From assembly GCF_031178445.1 (NCBI RefSeq), contig NZ_JAPSIY010000001.1, positions 331,237 to 395,236 of the forward strand: 64,000 nucleotides of DNA. The letters run 5' to 3'. A model generated the notes under the pieces. That model made no database searches and had not been told where the DNA came from. It worked only from the letters and a program-made list of their open reading frames with translations. This stretch comes from Microbacterium sp. (lineage in GTDB: Bacteria > Actinomycetota > Actinomycetes > Actinomycetales > Microbacteriaceae). Below, in pieces: positions 17,301 to 25,484 of the stretch; position 1 is the first letter of the stretch, and each line of letters begins with the position of its first letter. Position numbers and translations under genes: made by a program.

Positions 17301-19149
17301 CGCGCACGCCGGTGGCGCGATCGAAGCGGATCAGCGAAGCCTCTCCGGTGGTGCTCTGACCGACCGAGTAGAGGTAATCTCCGGCTCCGGGGACATAGGC
17401 CCAGTCGGCGCCGGCATTGGCCAGCCCGGCCGGCACGACGCTCGTGCCGCTGTCGACCACGGTCATGTACGTGGAGGAGCCGGGCTCGAGGTCGATCCTG
17501 TTCCAGGTCGTTCCGTTGAGAACCCAGTACTGGCCGTCGGCATCGACGTCACCGACCACCGAGCCGTTGACGGAACCGGTCGGGGTGCCGAGCGACGTCA
17601 CCGTGCCATCCGCAGCGACGCGGACGATGCCGGTGGCCCCAGCGGTGAGGTCCCACCCGTACACGTAGTCGTCGAGGACGTTGTAGCCGATGGCATTGAT
17701 CTGACGGCCCTCGATGGTGTTGGCCGTCTCGTACGCCCCGGTGACCATGTTCACGTTCTGGACGAGCGTGGGGCCGGTGGGGTACTGGAACAGCAGACCA
17801 CCCGCTCCGGACGTGCAGGTGAACGCCGGCGGCACGAAGAACTCGACGGTGGAGGTGGCGGGAAGGTCGATGCCGCTCTCGCCGGTGATGTTGTCTGCGC
17901 CGTTCGTGTAAGCGCCAGCCGTGTTAGATGTCACGGGCACGGTGATCGTGCAGGACTCGCTGCCGGCGGCAAGCGTGCCGTTCGCGACAGCGATCGAGTC
18001 GGAACCGGCGGCCGCGGTGACGTCGGCCACGCAGGTGCCGCCGACGGTGGAAGGCGACGCGACCGTGAGGCCTTCGGGCAACTCGTCGGTGAAGCCCCAG
18101 CCGTTCTTCGCGGCGAGCTCGCTGGTGTTCGTCACGGTGAGCGTGAGGGTGGACACGCCACCGACCGGCACGCGCGCGGGCGCGAAGCTCTTGTCGAGCT
18201 GCGGCGTGACGTCGAGGATGCGGATGTTGTCGAAGGCGGCGTCGTTGCCGATGCCGCTGCCGTTCGCGTTGACCATGCGGATTCCGAGGGAGGAACCGTC
18301 GAAGAGGACCGAGCCGTTCGAAGTGTAGGTGCCGACGCTGATGTCGGTCGCTCCGACACCGCCGACCGTCGGCGCGGGAACGGCCTGTCCGGACGTGCAG
18401 GCGTTGATCTGCCCGCCCACGGGAGTCGCAGCGCCGCCCTCCGAGAGGAACGAGAACTGATAGCGCGGCGGGGAGACGGCACAGTTCTTCGCCGCCGCGT
18501 CGACGCTGAAGGTGAGGAAGCGACCGGACGCACTCGTCAGCGGGATCGGGTTCACGGTCTCGAACTCGCTCTGGTTCACGCCAGGGTTGTTCTCGGTGTA
18601 GGCGGATACCGCGTCGTTGGCCTCAGCCGCGTTGCCGCCATGCACGCCCAGCGCGTACGCCAGCTGACGCAGGTTGGCCGAGCTGACCGGCGAGCCGCAG
18701 TTGCCCAGTGTCGTGTAGGGGATGCCGAAGTTGACGATGACGCCATTGCAGGCCGTGAGCCAGGACGCGGCCGCTGTGTAGGTGTGACCGTCGACGCTCT
18801 CATAGTCGTCGAGCACCACGGGCGCGGTGCCGTCGGTGTTCTCGAAGTCCTCCTCGAAGAGGACGACCGGGTCTCCGGGGACCCCCGGGTTGCCGGGAGC
18901 GTTGGCCAGGGCCAGCTCACCGGCGCTCTTCGCGCTCTGACGGGCGAGGGGGGAGTCCGCCGCCTGCGCCGTCGCCGCCCAAGGAGCGGAGGCGGCCGCC
19001 GCCGGTGCGGCGGCGGCGATGCCCGTGCTCGTGACGAGGAGCGCGGTCACGAAGCCTGACGTGAGTCGGCGGCGCATCGTGGCGCCACCGTCGACGCGGC
19101 GACGCGGCGAGCGTCCTTTCGCGATGCGAGCACTCTTCAAGCTGGACAT
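11350..19149 (-). CDS. Giant modular wall-anchored surface protein (2599 aa)
   Basis: A signal peptide follows a long basic n-region (residues 1 to about 55); GAGGGGG just before the ATG at 19149 supports this start over the internal ATG at 19077. Next come an ectodomain, a DUF11-like immunoglobulin-type domain (PQLDKSFAPARVPVGGVSTL), and a DUF6923-like repeat region reminiscent of a beta-propeller. Three GEVED-type domains then begin with FGDAPATYG, FGDAPDSYG and FGDAPDTYG (near 17.1, 15.9 and 14.85 kb). A laminin-B-like module lies before the third. From about 14.34 to 11.48 kb seven tandem DUF7927-like modules of about 135 residues carry the hallmark DDLSGVLDDA. The end is LATTG, a hydrophobic segment and RRRRELV: an LAxTG sortase signal. 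The seven modules should form a stalk that holds the N-terminal domains away from the wall, suggesting adhesion. The gene is alone in its unit. Confidence 0.9.
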   Translation of the reverse strand: MSSLKSARIAKGRSPRRRVDGGATMRRRLTSGFVTALLVTSTGIAAAAPAAAASAPWAATAQAADSPLARQSAKSAGELALANAPGNPGVPGDPVVLFEEDFENTDGTAPVVLDDYESVDGHTYTAAASWLTACNGVIVNFGIPYTTLGNCGSPVSSANLRQLAYALGVHGGNAAEANDAVSAYTENNPGVNQSEFETVNPIPLTSASGRFLTFSVDAAAKNCAVSPPRYQFSFLSEGGAATPVGGQINACTSGQAVPAPTVGGVGATDISVGTYTSNGSVLFDGSSLGIRMVNANGSGIGNDAAFDNIRILDVTPQLDKSFAPARVPVGGVSTLTLTVTNTSELAAKNGWGFTDELPEGLTVASPSTVGGTCVADVTAAAGSDSIAVANGTLAAGSESCTITVPVTSNTAGAYTNGADNITGESGIDLPATSTVEFFVPPAFTCTSGAGGLLFQYPTGPTLVQNVNMVTGAYETANTIEGRQINAIGYNVLDDYVYGWDLTAGATGIVRVAADGTVTSLGTPTGSVNGSVVGDVDADGQYWVLNGTTWNRIDLEPGSSTYMTVVDSGTSVVPAGLANAGADWAYVPGAGDYLYSVGQSTTGEASLIRFDRATGVRAVVGTLGLGTGTWTFGAVYADANGYLYASNNPTGTIYRIDVGDVSAEVFAQGPASNSNDGARCSASSILLDFGDAPATYGTTLNGDGARHGILGYDEDSHTAPVMLGASIDPEDDGQPSATAVGDDDNAEADEDGVEFNPDLAYAVPTLRTGLDPNSQQPVENTLEVEVSADGFASVWVDWNGDGDFLDEGERVANAQPVTSGSNDITFSRGTNPASIETFVRVRYSTDAESIADPIGAAADGEVEDYRALVTRLIAPDSCVADDTPHYAFTFNSVVSKTGTGGVGSTTRFGEVAVVDGVAVDMVITLVDGRANAGQLPPNGMGSGTIPGIIDRDDAQWQIVNDASFRYEFFEAGTSTPIEVNAVFTVNDLDGIPSNRETATFNASDLAGYAVSKGSLVTITETAGAVTFTGSGRESAEGSRFQFVIEGESSFEVDWHGGNGSGFGFDGDGDYSVQPPACSDFGDAPDSYGTLLESGGAQHEIAPGLTLGSLIDFDANGQPSDDALGDDENRLADEDGVTDDIKVTAGEETAVTVTATNDTAEAATLAGWIDLDGSGTFDAGELASIAVPAETGTAEYELTFPAPTAGGDGFARFRLFPGAVATPLPTGAAAGGEVEDYATTFVQGAPIFLSCSALTTFDEDNGGWRAATTARGTSVVMQPRPVEWSATAGNPGGAIIEDDLDGNWTELWTPPLVASGYATDYSASAGENIQFDYRNDTGVSYDVYVGIVGANGAHYWYNFRDQIVDSTQWTRVIVPLEAAQWHTQFNNNTGPFGAAPSEDDFLAALENVDRFTFSIEGRTGADRTAFDNFGQPCEDFGDAPDTYGTSIANDGSRHQVLGFDEATDSAPLMLGSSIDIEEEGVASPSADADDESGIADEDGVADEIVVTQGDETTVTVSATNTTDAIATLAGWIDLDGNGTFDSGELVTVAVPADSGTAEYELTFPAGTTLKDTFARFRLFPGEVAAPLPTGAAAAGEVEDYAADVIDREMAITKTSDFSADSRPGDTITYTLTAENTGTADYTEADPAVVFDDLAGVLDDAEYNRDATATIDGADAGAVGFVPDTFLSWSGELAAGETVTIEYSVTLRGGGDGTVRNVAWEPNVPPTPGDPPTEVPTCDPATDEGIDPVTGEACASDEGELPKLTVEKAADRTDLPADGEVVTYTITVRNEGPGVFTADAPARVTDDLSEVLDDGAFGEITLPASGASYDEDAAELTWSGPLGVDESAEISYTVIYDANSPDGDQILLNTVCVPAEDALDPDEACDFARVPAAALEMTKTVDPADGTAVEAGQVVTYTLTFENVGQAPATVDALDDLSGVLDDALMTDRPIVDDGLEAQVDGNRLTVTGEVPVGEVRTVSYSVTVNAYDDQADHTLGNVLSNADGSCPPGGCEETENPIRHFSVTKTADVVEDVQTGDTITYTVTVTNDGDAAYTTGQPARVSDDLTDVLDDAAYNGDAIAVASDGSVAPMPDFASPMLTWSGALAVGESMEITYSVTVTNLGDHDLVNVASPVCAQGVPCAPPAEVEILLPSITPSKTSDPASGEALQAGDVVTYTLSWTNDGQAPGPLDSTDDLSGVLDDAEITSAPVADRDDIGLELDADAGTLRVTGELAAGETVTVTYQATIRPDGDRGDNIASNVLASDVPPFECAEGDTECDPFVPPSTTHPLGELDDWKTVDPASGTTVRSGDEMTYTLHFANTGEADVDVARDDVLTMVLDDATVTAAPAASDAALTVSEIVDGRFSVTGTLAAGQEVTVTYTVTVNADGERGDDQLGNFLVGAGEEPPTECAPTDGERPDCTINYVSNVVVSKSADPASGTAIDHDQNVEYTLTFRNVGTNAGAAAVPVDYTDHMAGVLDDAELLLGPIPSDQSVEAVLEGDTIRITGAVATGEVVTVRYIVAPKAYDEQGDHVLGNVLAVTGTDPVCAPDSPLCTTHEITPPPPLATTGAEANWSMLLAALALMLGGGLLAVVSRRRRELV
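11480..14340 (-). repeat. Seven tandem DUF7927-like modules (protein-level repeat)
   Basis: Seven modules of about 135 residues begin with variants of a [T/S]K-[T/S/A]-x-D motif (ITKTSD, VEKAAD, MTKTVD, VTKTAD, PSKTSD, DWKTVD, VSKSAD). Six carry DDLSGVLDDA or a close variant; the last has DHMAGVLDDA. DNA-level identity is modest, so the duplications are old. Confidence 0.75.
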
Positions 19150-19314
19150 CCGACCCCCTCAGGTACAGCACGAATGCGCGCGGAAGCTGCAGCTGCCGCA
19201 ACGTGTCACCTCAATATGTATCGGCTGTGAAGGCGCTGCGCAGGCGAAGGTACGGAAACTCACCCCCTTTTTCACCCCTAGCGCTCGGGTGAAGCCAACA
19301 CCGCGGGCGTGTGC

Positions 19315-19345
19315 TTGACTGGCGTGGGGACGCATCGGCGGATAT
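19315..19345 (+). promoter_or_regulatory. Candidate promoter of the LuxR-type regulator
   Basis: TTGACT at 19315-19320 and an A+T-containing CGGATA/GATATG segment 18-20 bp downstream. Transcription starting near 19352 would exclude the GTG at 19311 and the ATG at 19344 as starts, and favours the GTG at 19389. Confidence 0.4.
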
Positions 19346-19388
19346 GGGGCACGGACCGCCGATCGGATCACGCATACTTGACGGGCCA

Positions 19389-22127
19389 GTGACTCAGGAC
19401 ACAGATCGACGACGCACCGTAGCGTCCCCCGAGGCGGCACAGGCGTTCGCCCTGCTCGACGGGCGAACCATCGCTCCCGTGCGGCCGCTGCGCTTCGGCG
19501 TTCCGCGGGTCTCCCCGCACCTGCTTCACCGTGAGCGGCTGTTCGCGAGACTGTGCGCGGACGAGGAGGCACCGCTGACCGTCGTGCAAGCAGGGTCGGG
19601 CTTCGGCAAGACCTCGCTGCTCGCTGATTGGGCGCGCCGACGCTCTCCCGTTCTGCCGACAGTCTGGGTGACGGCGGACGCATCCGTACGCGACGCTCTG
19701 GCATTCTGGCGCGAGGCCCTGCATGGACTCGCACGCGCGGGCCTTCTCACCGGAACGGGACTGGAAGACCTCGATGTCCGCGGTGACATCGCGGACACGC
19801 TGATGTCGTCGCTGCGTCGTGGCCTTGCATCGATCGACCTGCCGGTGACCCTGGTCATCGACGGCTTCGAGCGGCTCGCCGGCACCGCCCTCGAACGCGA
19901 CCTCATCGAACTGTTGACCCGCACCGACAACCTGCACCTCGTGGTCGCGACGCATGTCGCGTCCGAACTGACCAGCGTGACGACCGCCGCACGCCTCGAC
20001 ACCGTCACCATCGACGCCTCCGCACTGCGCTTCAGCGGTGAGGAGGTCCGCCGTCTCGCCGACCGCCTCGGCGTCGATGCTTCGGCCGGAGAGCTGGAGG
20101 AACTTCGCGAAGAGCTCGACGGATGGCCGTTCGGCATCCGCGCGGTACTCGAGAGTCGACGCCGGGAGGAGTCGGCCACGCTCGGCGAAGCGCAGCACGC
20201 GCTCTTCGGCGTGCCATCGGGTGCGCGCAGGCGCCTGGACACCGGCTCCGCCCACCGCCATCTGCTCGCCTCGCTCGATGGGATCGCCGGCCTGGAATCG
20301 TTGGCCCCGACCGCGGTGCTCGATTCGTTCACGATGGAGCAGGCGGCGGCGATGGGCGCAGAGCTTGACGGCCACCCGATACTAACCGAGCTCGAGTCCC
20401 GCGGCCTGGGAACGTGGCATCCCGATGCCGATCCCGACGAGTACCGGCTGCACCCCGTGCTGCGTCGCGCCCTGCGAGAACGCCTGGATCGCGAGCCCGA
20501 GTCGACCAGGACGGCATACGAGCGTCTCGCCGGGTGGCACGTCGACCGCGGTGATTTCGCCCAGGCCTTCGAAGCCGCCATCCGGGCGGGCGACTGGTCG
20601 CTGGCAACTCGGTGCGTGCGCTCGGACCTCTTCGAGATCCTCGTGCGGCTCCGCCTGCATCCGGATCTTCTCGACGTTGTGCCGCGCCCGGTGCTGCGTC
20701 GGGAGCCACTGCTGATGCTCGTGCACGGCATCGCCCGTTACGGAAGCGGCAACCAGGCCAGAGGGGTGCGCACGCTCCTGGCGGCTGTGGCGGCGTGCGA
20801 GAAGCAGCGCGTCGTGACGCGCGGAGCGCCGTCACCGGATCAGGTGTGGGTGCAGGGGGTCCTCACGATCGCCCTGCGGCTGGCAGGGCGATATGAGACG
20901 GTGCCGGCTGCTGTTCGGCGCTTCTCGCGGATGCTCGATGCGGTGGACGACCCGAACGGGCACCTCGATGCGGCGATGCCGCTGTTCCGCACGCAGACCG
21001 TCATCACACTCGGCTTCATCGACCGACTGACCGAGGCCGAGCAGGTCGCCCTGAGCACGCTGCACGAGCATCATCGGATGTCGCCGCTTCAGCAGGCGAA
21101 CCTGCACGGGCTGATCGCTCTCACCCACGCCCGCCGTGGCGACCTGAGACGGGCGAGCGCCGCTCTCGAGACACTGCAGGAGCTCGGCAAGCCTCAGCAG
21201 TTCGACGAGAGCTTCTTCGCCGTGAGCTCCCACATCGCCGCCGCCTGGGTCGCCCTCGAGAACTTCGATCCAGACGCCGCCGCCGAGCGACTCGGGCTGT
21301 CGGACCGCCATTGGCCGACGATGGAGTACTGGCCGTTCGTGCTCGAGGCGCGGACGCACATCGCGTGGCAGCGCCACGGAGCGCATGCGGCTCTCCTGCT
21401 GCTGCGAGAGGGACGCGCTGAAAAGCGGTCCAAGGTGCCGATCGGCGACGCCATGGGGATGCTGCTCACAGCGCTCGAAGCCGAACTCCTCATGGCCGCC
21501 GGTCTCGGCGCCGAGGCCTCGGCTCTGATGACGCCGAACCGTCTGCGCCGATCGCCGCGGATGACGATCCCCAAGAGCCGCTCGCTGCTGCTCGGCGGCA
21601 ACTGGGACCAGGCGGCAGGGCTGGCCGACCGGAATGCGCTCAGCGAAGCCCAGCCATGGACCGGCAGCGTCGACCTTCTGCTGATTTCGGCTTCCGCCAA
21701 CCTTCGAGCGGGCGATCGAGATGCCGCCCAGCAGCGCTTCGATCAGGCGGCCTCCCTCGCCGCACGCATGTCGATCCGCACGCCCTTCGCCGCCATGCCC
21801 CGTGAAGACCTGCTGGCGCTGGGAGACGCACACCGGGAACTCACGGAGCAGATCTCGTCCCGTCCCGCACGCTACGCCGAGCCAGGGATCGCCATCCTCC
21901 TCTCCAAAAGGGAACAACTCGCCCTCGCCGAACTGGCCAGCGACAGGACGCTGGCCGAGATCGCGCAGCGGCTCTCGGTTTCGCCCAACACGCTCAAGTC
22001 GCAACTGCGCTCGGTGTATCGCAAGCTCGGCGTCGGAGGACGTCAGGAAGCCGTGCAGGCCGCGCGCCGGTCGGGGCTGCTGTTCATGTCGGGCGACGAA
22101 CGCTCCGGGCGCGACTCAGGCCGGTAA
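19389..22127 (+). CDS. Large LuxR-family ATPase regulator (MalT/LAL type)
   Basis: About 912 residues if the GTG at 19389 is used; the frame is open from 19311. After a short N-terminal stretch come a P-loop (VQAGSGFGKTSLLADW) and a Walker B-like LVIDGFERL in a STAND-type NTPase domain. A long helical, TPR-like middle region follows, then a C-terminal LuxR helix-turn-helix (LLSKREQLALAELASDRTLAEIAQRLSVSPNTLKSQLRSVYRKLGV). Such proteins are ATP-dependent transcription activators that respond to a ligand. The gene is divergent from the giant surface-protein gene across about 240 bp, so that gene is a natural target candidate. The alcohol dehydrogenase downstream is the other candidate. Confidence 0.85.
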   Translation: MTQDTDRRRTVASPEAAQAFALLDGRTIAPVRPLRFGVPRVSPHLLHRERLFARLCADEEAPLTVVQAGSGFGKTSLLADWARRRSPVLPTVWVTADASVRDALAFWREALHGLARAGLLTGTGLEDLDVRGDIADTLMSSLRRGLASIDLPVTLVIDGFERLAGTALERDLIELLTRTDNLHLVVATHVASELTSVTTAARLDTVTIDASALRFSGEEVRRLADRLGVDASAGELEELREELDGWPFGIRAVLESRRREESATLGEAQHALFGVPSGARRRLDTGSAHRHLLASLDGIAGLESLAPTAVLDSFTMEQAAAMGAELDGHPILTELESRGLGTWHPDADPDEYRLHPVLRRALRERLDREPESTRTAYERLAGWHVDRGDFAQAFEAAIRAGDWSLATRCVRSDLFEILVRLRLHPDLLDVVPRPVLRREPLLMLVHGIARYGSGNQARGVRTLLAAVAACEKQRVVTRGAPSPDQVWVQGVLTIALRLAGRYETVPAAVRRFSRMLDAVDDPNGHLDAAMPLFRTQTVITLGFIDRLTEAEQVALSTLHEHHRMSPLQQANLHGLIALTHARRGDLRRASAALETLQELGKPQQFDESFFAVSSHIAAAWVALENFDPDAAAERLGLSDRHWPTMEYWPFVLEARTHIAWQRHGAHAALLLLREGRAEKRSKVPIGDAMGMLLTALEAELLMAAGLGAEASALMTPNRLRRSPRMTIPKSRSLLLGGNWDQAAGLADRNALSEAQPWTGSVDLLLISASANLRAGDRDAAQQRFDQAASLAARMSIRTPFAAMPREDLLALGDAHRELTEQISSRPARYAEPGIAILLSKREQLALAELASDRTLAEIAQRLSVSPNTLKSQLRSVYRKLGVGGRQEAVQAARRSGLLFMSGDERSGRDSGR

Positions 22128-22242
22128 GCATGCACCACCGCCTCCGCCCTCACAAGGGGTTGGCGATCCGCGCACGGCGAGAGAAGGCTGGGCAGCGGGC
22201 GGTCGCGCTCGGCGGACGCCCCTGATTCCAGGAGGATGCACG

Positions 22243-23277
22243 ATGAAGGCCATCCAGTACCGCACCGTCGGCGAAGGACCGGAGCTCGTGGAGATCGACA
22301 CTCCTGAGCCGGGGCCGGGGCAGATCCGTCTGAAGGTCACGGCCGCCGGTCTCTGCCACTCGGACTGGTTCGTCATGGGCCTGCCCGCCGAGCAGTACAC
22401 CTACGGCCTTCCGCTCACTCTCGGGCACGAAGGAGTCGGGGTCGCTGAGAAGCTCGGCGACGGTGTGGAGGGCATCGAGCTCGGCGCCACCTATGCGATC
22501 TACGGCCCGTGGGGATGCGGCCAATGCCACGCATGCGCGCAGGGCGCCGAGAACTACTGCGCCAGGGCCGAGGAGCTGGGAATCCACCCTCCCGGTCTCG
22601 GCGCTCCGGGGGCGATGGCGGAGTACGTGATCGTCGACGACGCCCGTCACCTGACGCCCCTCGGCGACCTGGATCCGGTGGAGACCGTGTCGCTCACCGA
22701 TGCCGGACTCACGCCGTATCACGCGATCATGTCGTCGAAGGACAAGCTCTTCGCCGGCTCCACGGCGGTGGTGATCGGCACCGGAGGTCTCGGACATGTC
22801 GGCATCCAGGTGCTGCGGGCCGTCTCGCCCGCCACGGTGATCGCGCTCGACATCACGGAGGAGAAGCTGGCACTCGCCCGCGAGGTCGGCGCGCATCACG
22901 CTCTCATGTCCGACGAGTCGGCGATCGGCGAGATCCGGAGGCTCACCGGCGGCCGCGGCGCCGAGGCCGTCTTCGACTTCACCGGCGTGCAGCCCACACT
23001 CGACATCGCGCGCCAGGTCGTGGCGACCGACGGCGACATCCAGATCGTCGGAATCGGCGGCGGCCTGCTGCCGACGGGGTTCTTCTCGACTCCGTTCGGG
23101 GCATCGGTGCGCGCGCCGTACTGGGGCACCCGAAGCGAGCTGATGGAGGTGCTGGCGCTGGCACGCACCGGTTCGGTGGGAGTGCACGTCGAGCGGTACT
23201 CGATCGACGAGGCCGTCGACGCGTACACCCGCCTGCACGACGGGAAGGTCCAGGGCAGAGCCGTGGTGGTCCTCTGA
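22243..23277 (+). CDS. Zinc-dependent alcohol dehydrogenase family protein
   Basis: A 344-residue medium-chain dehydrogenase. The ATG at 22243 follows a GGAGG site at about 22231-22235. Catalytic zinc ligands C38, H62 and E63 lie in GLCHSDW and LGHEGVG. Structural zinc cysteines are C92, C95, C98 and C106. The NAD(P)-binding Rossmann motif GTGGLGHVG lies near residue 180. It oxidises alcohols or reduces aldehydes; the substrate cannot be predicted. It begins 115 bp after the LuxR-type regulator on the same strand, with no terminator between. Confidence 0.9.
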   Translation: MKAIQYRTVGEGPELVEIDTPEPGPGQIRLKVTAAGLCHSDWFVMGLPAEQYTYGLPLTLGHEGVGVAEKLGDGVEGIELGATYAIYGPWGCGQCHACAQGAENYCARAEELGIHPPGLGAPGAMAEYVIVDDARHLTPLGDLDPVETVSLTDAGLTPYHAIMSSKDKLFAGSTAVVIGTGGLGHVGIQVLRAVSPATVIALDITEEKLALAREVGAHHALMSDESAIGEIRRLTGGRGAEAVFDFTGVQPTLDIARQVVATDGDIQIVGIGGGLLPTGFFSTPFGASVRAPYWGTRSELMEVLALARTGSVGVHVERYSIDEAVDAYTRLHDGKVQGRAVVVL

Positions 23278-23283
23278 CGAAGG

Positions 23284-24741
23284 TCAGCCGCGCGCGGCCC
23301 ACCACCCGCGCAGGCGCTGCTCGGCGGCATCCGGACCGATCACGCCCTCGTCCAGGCGCACCTCGAGCAGGAAGCGGTACGCCTCGCCCACCTCGCGGCC
23401 GGGCTTGATGCCGAGGATCTCCTGGATCTGATTTCCGTCGAGTTCGGGGCGGATGCTGTCGAGCTCCTCCTGCTCGCGCAGTTCGACGATGCGGCGCTCG
23501 ATGTCGTCGTACGCGCTCGCCAGGCGGGCCGCCTTGCGCTTATTGCGAGTCGTCACGTCGGCGCGCACGAGGATGTGCAGCCGCTCGAGCACGTCGCCGG
23601 CGTCACGCACGTACCGGCGTACGGCGCTGTCGGTCCACGCCCCTTCTGCGTAGCCGAAGAAGCGCAGGTGCAGCTCGATGAGCCTGGCGACGGCATCCGT
23701 CGTCTCACCGTCGAACCGCAGCGCCTGCATGCGCTTGCGTGCCATGCGAGAGCCCACGACGTCGTGGTGGTGGAAGGTGACCCCTCCCCCTGGCTCGAGC
23801 TTGCGCGTGCGCGGCTTGCCGATGTCGTGCAGCAGGGCCGCGAGGCGCAGCGCCACATCGGGCGCAGCGCCGGGATTGCGCTGCTTCTCGAGGTCGATCG
23901 CCTGCCGCACGACGGTGAGCGAATGCTCGTAGACGTCCTTGTGGTGGTGGTGCTCGTCGACCTCGAGGCGCAGCGCACTGACCTCGGGCAGGAACTCCTC
24001 GATCAGTCCGCTGTCGACCAGCACCCGCAGGCCGCGCACCGGGTCGTCGGTCTGCATGAGCCGCACGAGCTCACCCTGCACGCGCTCGGGGCTGACGATC
24101 GTGAGGGTTTCGCGCAGCCGCTCGATCGCCGCGAATGTCGCGGGGTCGACCGTGAAGTCGAGCTGGGCGCTGAAGCGCGCGGCGCGCAGCATGCGCAGCG
24201 GGTCGTCGCCGAAGCTCACCGCCGGGTCGATGGGCGTGCGCAGGCGGCCCGCGATGAGGTCCTCCACGCCGCCGGTGGGATCGATCAGCTGCGGGCCCGA
24301 GGTGGATGCGGGCTGCTGCGCCGGAGCCGTCACCCGCAACGCCATGGCGTTCACGGTGAAGTCGCGTCGCAGCAGGTCGCCGTCGATGCTGTCGCCGAAC
24401 TCGACCACCGGTTTGCGGGTGACGCCGTCGTAGCTGTCGGCGCGGTACGTGGTGATCTCGACCTGCTCGCCGCGCACCCGGGCGCCGATGGTGCCGAACG
24501 CGCGGCCGATGTCCCAGTGAGCGCTGGCGATCGGTGTGACGATGCGAAGAATGTCGTCGGGCTGCGCGTCGGTGGTGAAATCCAGGTCGTGCGTCTCGCG
24601 GCCGAGCAGCGCGTCGCGCACCGGACCGCCCACCACCGCGAGCTCGAAGCCCGCATCGGCGAAGGCGGTCGCGAGGGTGGCGACGACGGGACTCGCGGCA
24701 AGGGCGCCGAGTCGATTGAGGCCGTCGGCCATGTTGAGCAT
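23284..24741 (-). CDS. cca: CCA tRNA nucleotidyltransferase
   Basis: A 485-residue class II polymerase-beta-type enzyme. The nucleotidyltransferase motif GGPVRDALLGRETHDLDFTT (residues about 38-57) carries the metal-binding DxD. The RNA-binding neck and arm motifs DDPLRMLRAARF and an HD phosphohydrolase-like domain (HHHHKDVYEHSL, LLHDIGKPRTR) follow. It adds or repairs the CCA end of tRNAs. I chose the ATG at 24741; the frame is open far upstream but that part is a shadow of the next gene. TAACCT lies 7 nt before the start, so the mRNA may be leaderless. In this family cca usually lies near DUF6049 and murJ; here nine other genes separate it from DUF6049. Confidence 0.93.
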   Translation of the reverse strand: MLNMADGLNRLGALAASPVVATLATAFADAGFELAVVGGPVRDALLGRETHDLDFTTDAQPDDILRIVTPIASAHWDIGRAFGTIGARVRGEQVEITTYRADSYDGVTRKPVVEFGDSIDGDLLRRDFTVNAMALRVTAPAQQPASTSGPQLIDPTGGVEDLIAGRLRTPIDPAVSFGDDPLRMLRAARFSAQLDFTVDPATFAAIERLRETLTIVSPERVQGELVRLMQTDDPVRGLRVLVDSGLIEEFLPEVSALRLEVDEHHHHKDVYEHSLTVVRQAIDLEKQRNPGAAPDVALRLAALLHDIGKPRTRKLEPGGGVTFHHHDVVGSRMARKRMQALRFDGETTDAVARLIELHLRFFGYAEGAWTDSAVRRYVRDAGDVLERLHILVRADVTTRNKRKAARLASAYDDIERRIVELREQEELDSIRPELDGNQIQEILGIKPGREVGEAYRFLLEVRLDEGVIGPDAAEQRLRGWWAARG

Positions 24742-24748
24742 GGGTTCC

Positions 24749-24754
24749 AGGTTA
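24749..24754 (-). promoter_or_regulatory. -10 element for a leaderless cca transcript
   Basis: TAACCT on the minus strand, 7 nt before the cca ATG at 24741. GGAAC in the gap could also act as a weak ribosome binding site. Confidence 0.4.
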
Positions 24755-24794
24755 CCGGGGCGACCGCAGGGCCGGCGGCCGCCCCCGCGCCGGA

Positions 24795-25349
24795 TCAACC
24801 GGCCGCGAAGCGCAGCACTCCGGACACGAGCAGAGCGAGAACGGTCGTCCACCCGACGATCGCGACGGCCTGCCACACCAGCACGCGCACCTTGCCCACG
24901 CCGACGGCCACGAGCATCGTCGCGGTGAACATCGTGGGCAGCAGCAGCGGGCCGAGCAGGCTCACGCCGGGCACGCCGTAGCGCTCGAACGCACGCTGGA
25001 ACTTCTCGAGACGCGCGGCCTTGCGCGAGCCGTCGTGGTGCTCGGTCCCGACGACGTCGGACCCCGGCAGCACCGTGCCGTCGGCTGCCACGAGCGCCTT
25101 CGCACGCCGGCGGTTGACGATCGCGCTGCGCGCGCTCGAGCTGGCGAGCACCAGGATCGCGACGCAGAGGAAGTTGCCGACGATGCCGGCGATCGCCGCG
25201 ATGACCGGGTGGATGCCGCCGATGATCCCGATCGTGGCCGCCCCCTCCCCCTCGATGAACGGCACGGCGCCGGCCAGCGCCACGATGAGCGGCTGCACCA
25301 GCTCGGGCACCTGGGCGACGAGGTTCTGGAAGGTCTCGATGAGATTCAT
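24795..25349 (-). CDS. Small multidrug-export family membrane protein
   Basis: A 184-residue protein with about five hydrophobic segments (AGAVPFIEGEGAATIGIIGG, NFLCVAILVLASS, GPLLLPTMFTATMLVAVGVG, LALLVSGVLRFAA). The P-x-I-E-G/GA motif near residue 30 and the second half FERYGVPGVSLLGPLLLP match what I recall of the Sm_multidrug_ex family (PF06695). Function in that family is inferred from its name and not well tested. It ends 53 bp before cca and is probably expressed separately. Confidence 0.7.
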   Translation of the reverse strand: MNLIETFQNLVAQVPELVQPLIVALAGAVPFIEGEGAATIGIIGGIHPVIAAIAGIVGNFLCVAILVLASSSARSAIVNRRRAKALVAADGTVLPGSDVVGTEHHDGSRKAARLEKFQRAFERYGVPGVSLLGPLLLPTMFTATMLVAVGVGKVRVLVWQAVAIVGWTTVLALLVSGVLRFAAG

Positions 25350-25484
25350 GGTTCTGCTCCGTGTGTGTTCGGCGGATCGTTTCGGCGGGACGTCGTCCCG
25401 GCATGACTACAGTCCATCGGGTCGCGGGTCGCCGCAGAAGTGTCGGTCCGTCACCTGCCGGCATGCGGTTCGCACGGCCGATGG

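Noticed and set aside
11737..19059. A 2440-codon open frame antisense to the giant surface-protein gene
   Set aside because: Shadow of the GC-rich coding strand. The protein is Arg/Gly/Val/His-rich and without domains or a signal peptide, while the minus-strand frame has a signal peptide, many domains and a sorting signal.
23284..25464. A single 726-residue protein covering cca and the membrane gene
   Set aside because: The N-terminal third is the out-of-frame shadow of the export-family gene. The CCA enzyme is complete from the ATG at 24741, and a -10 lies before it.
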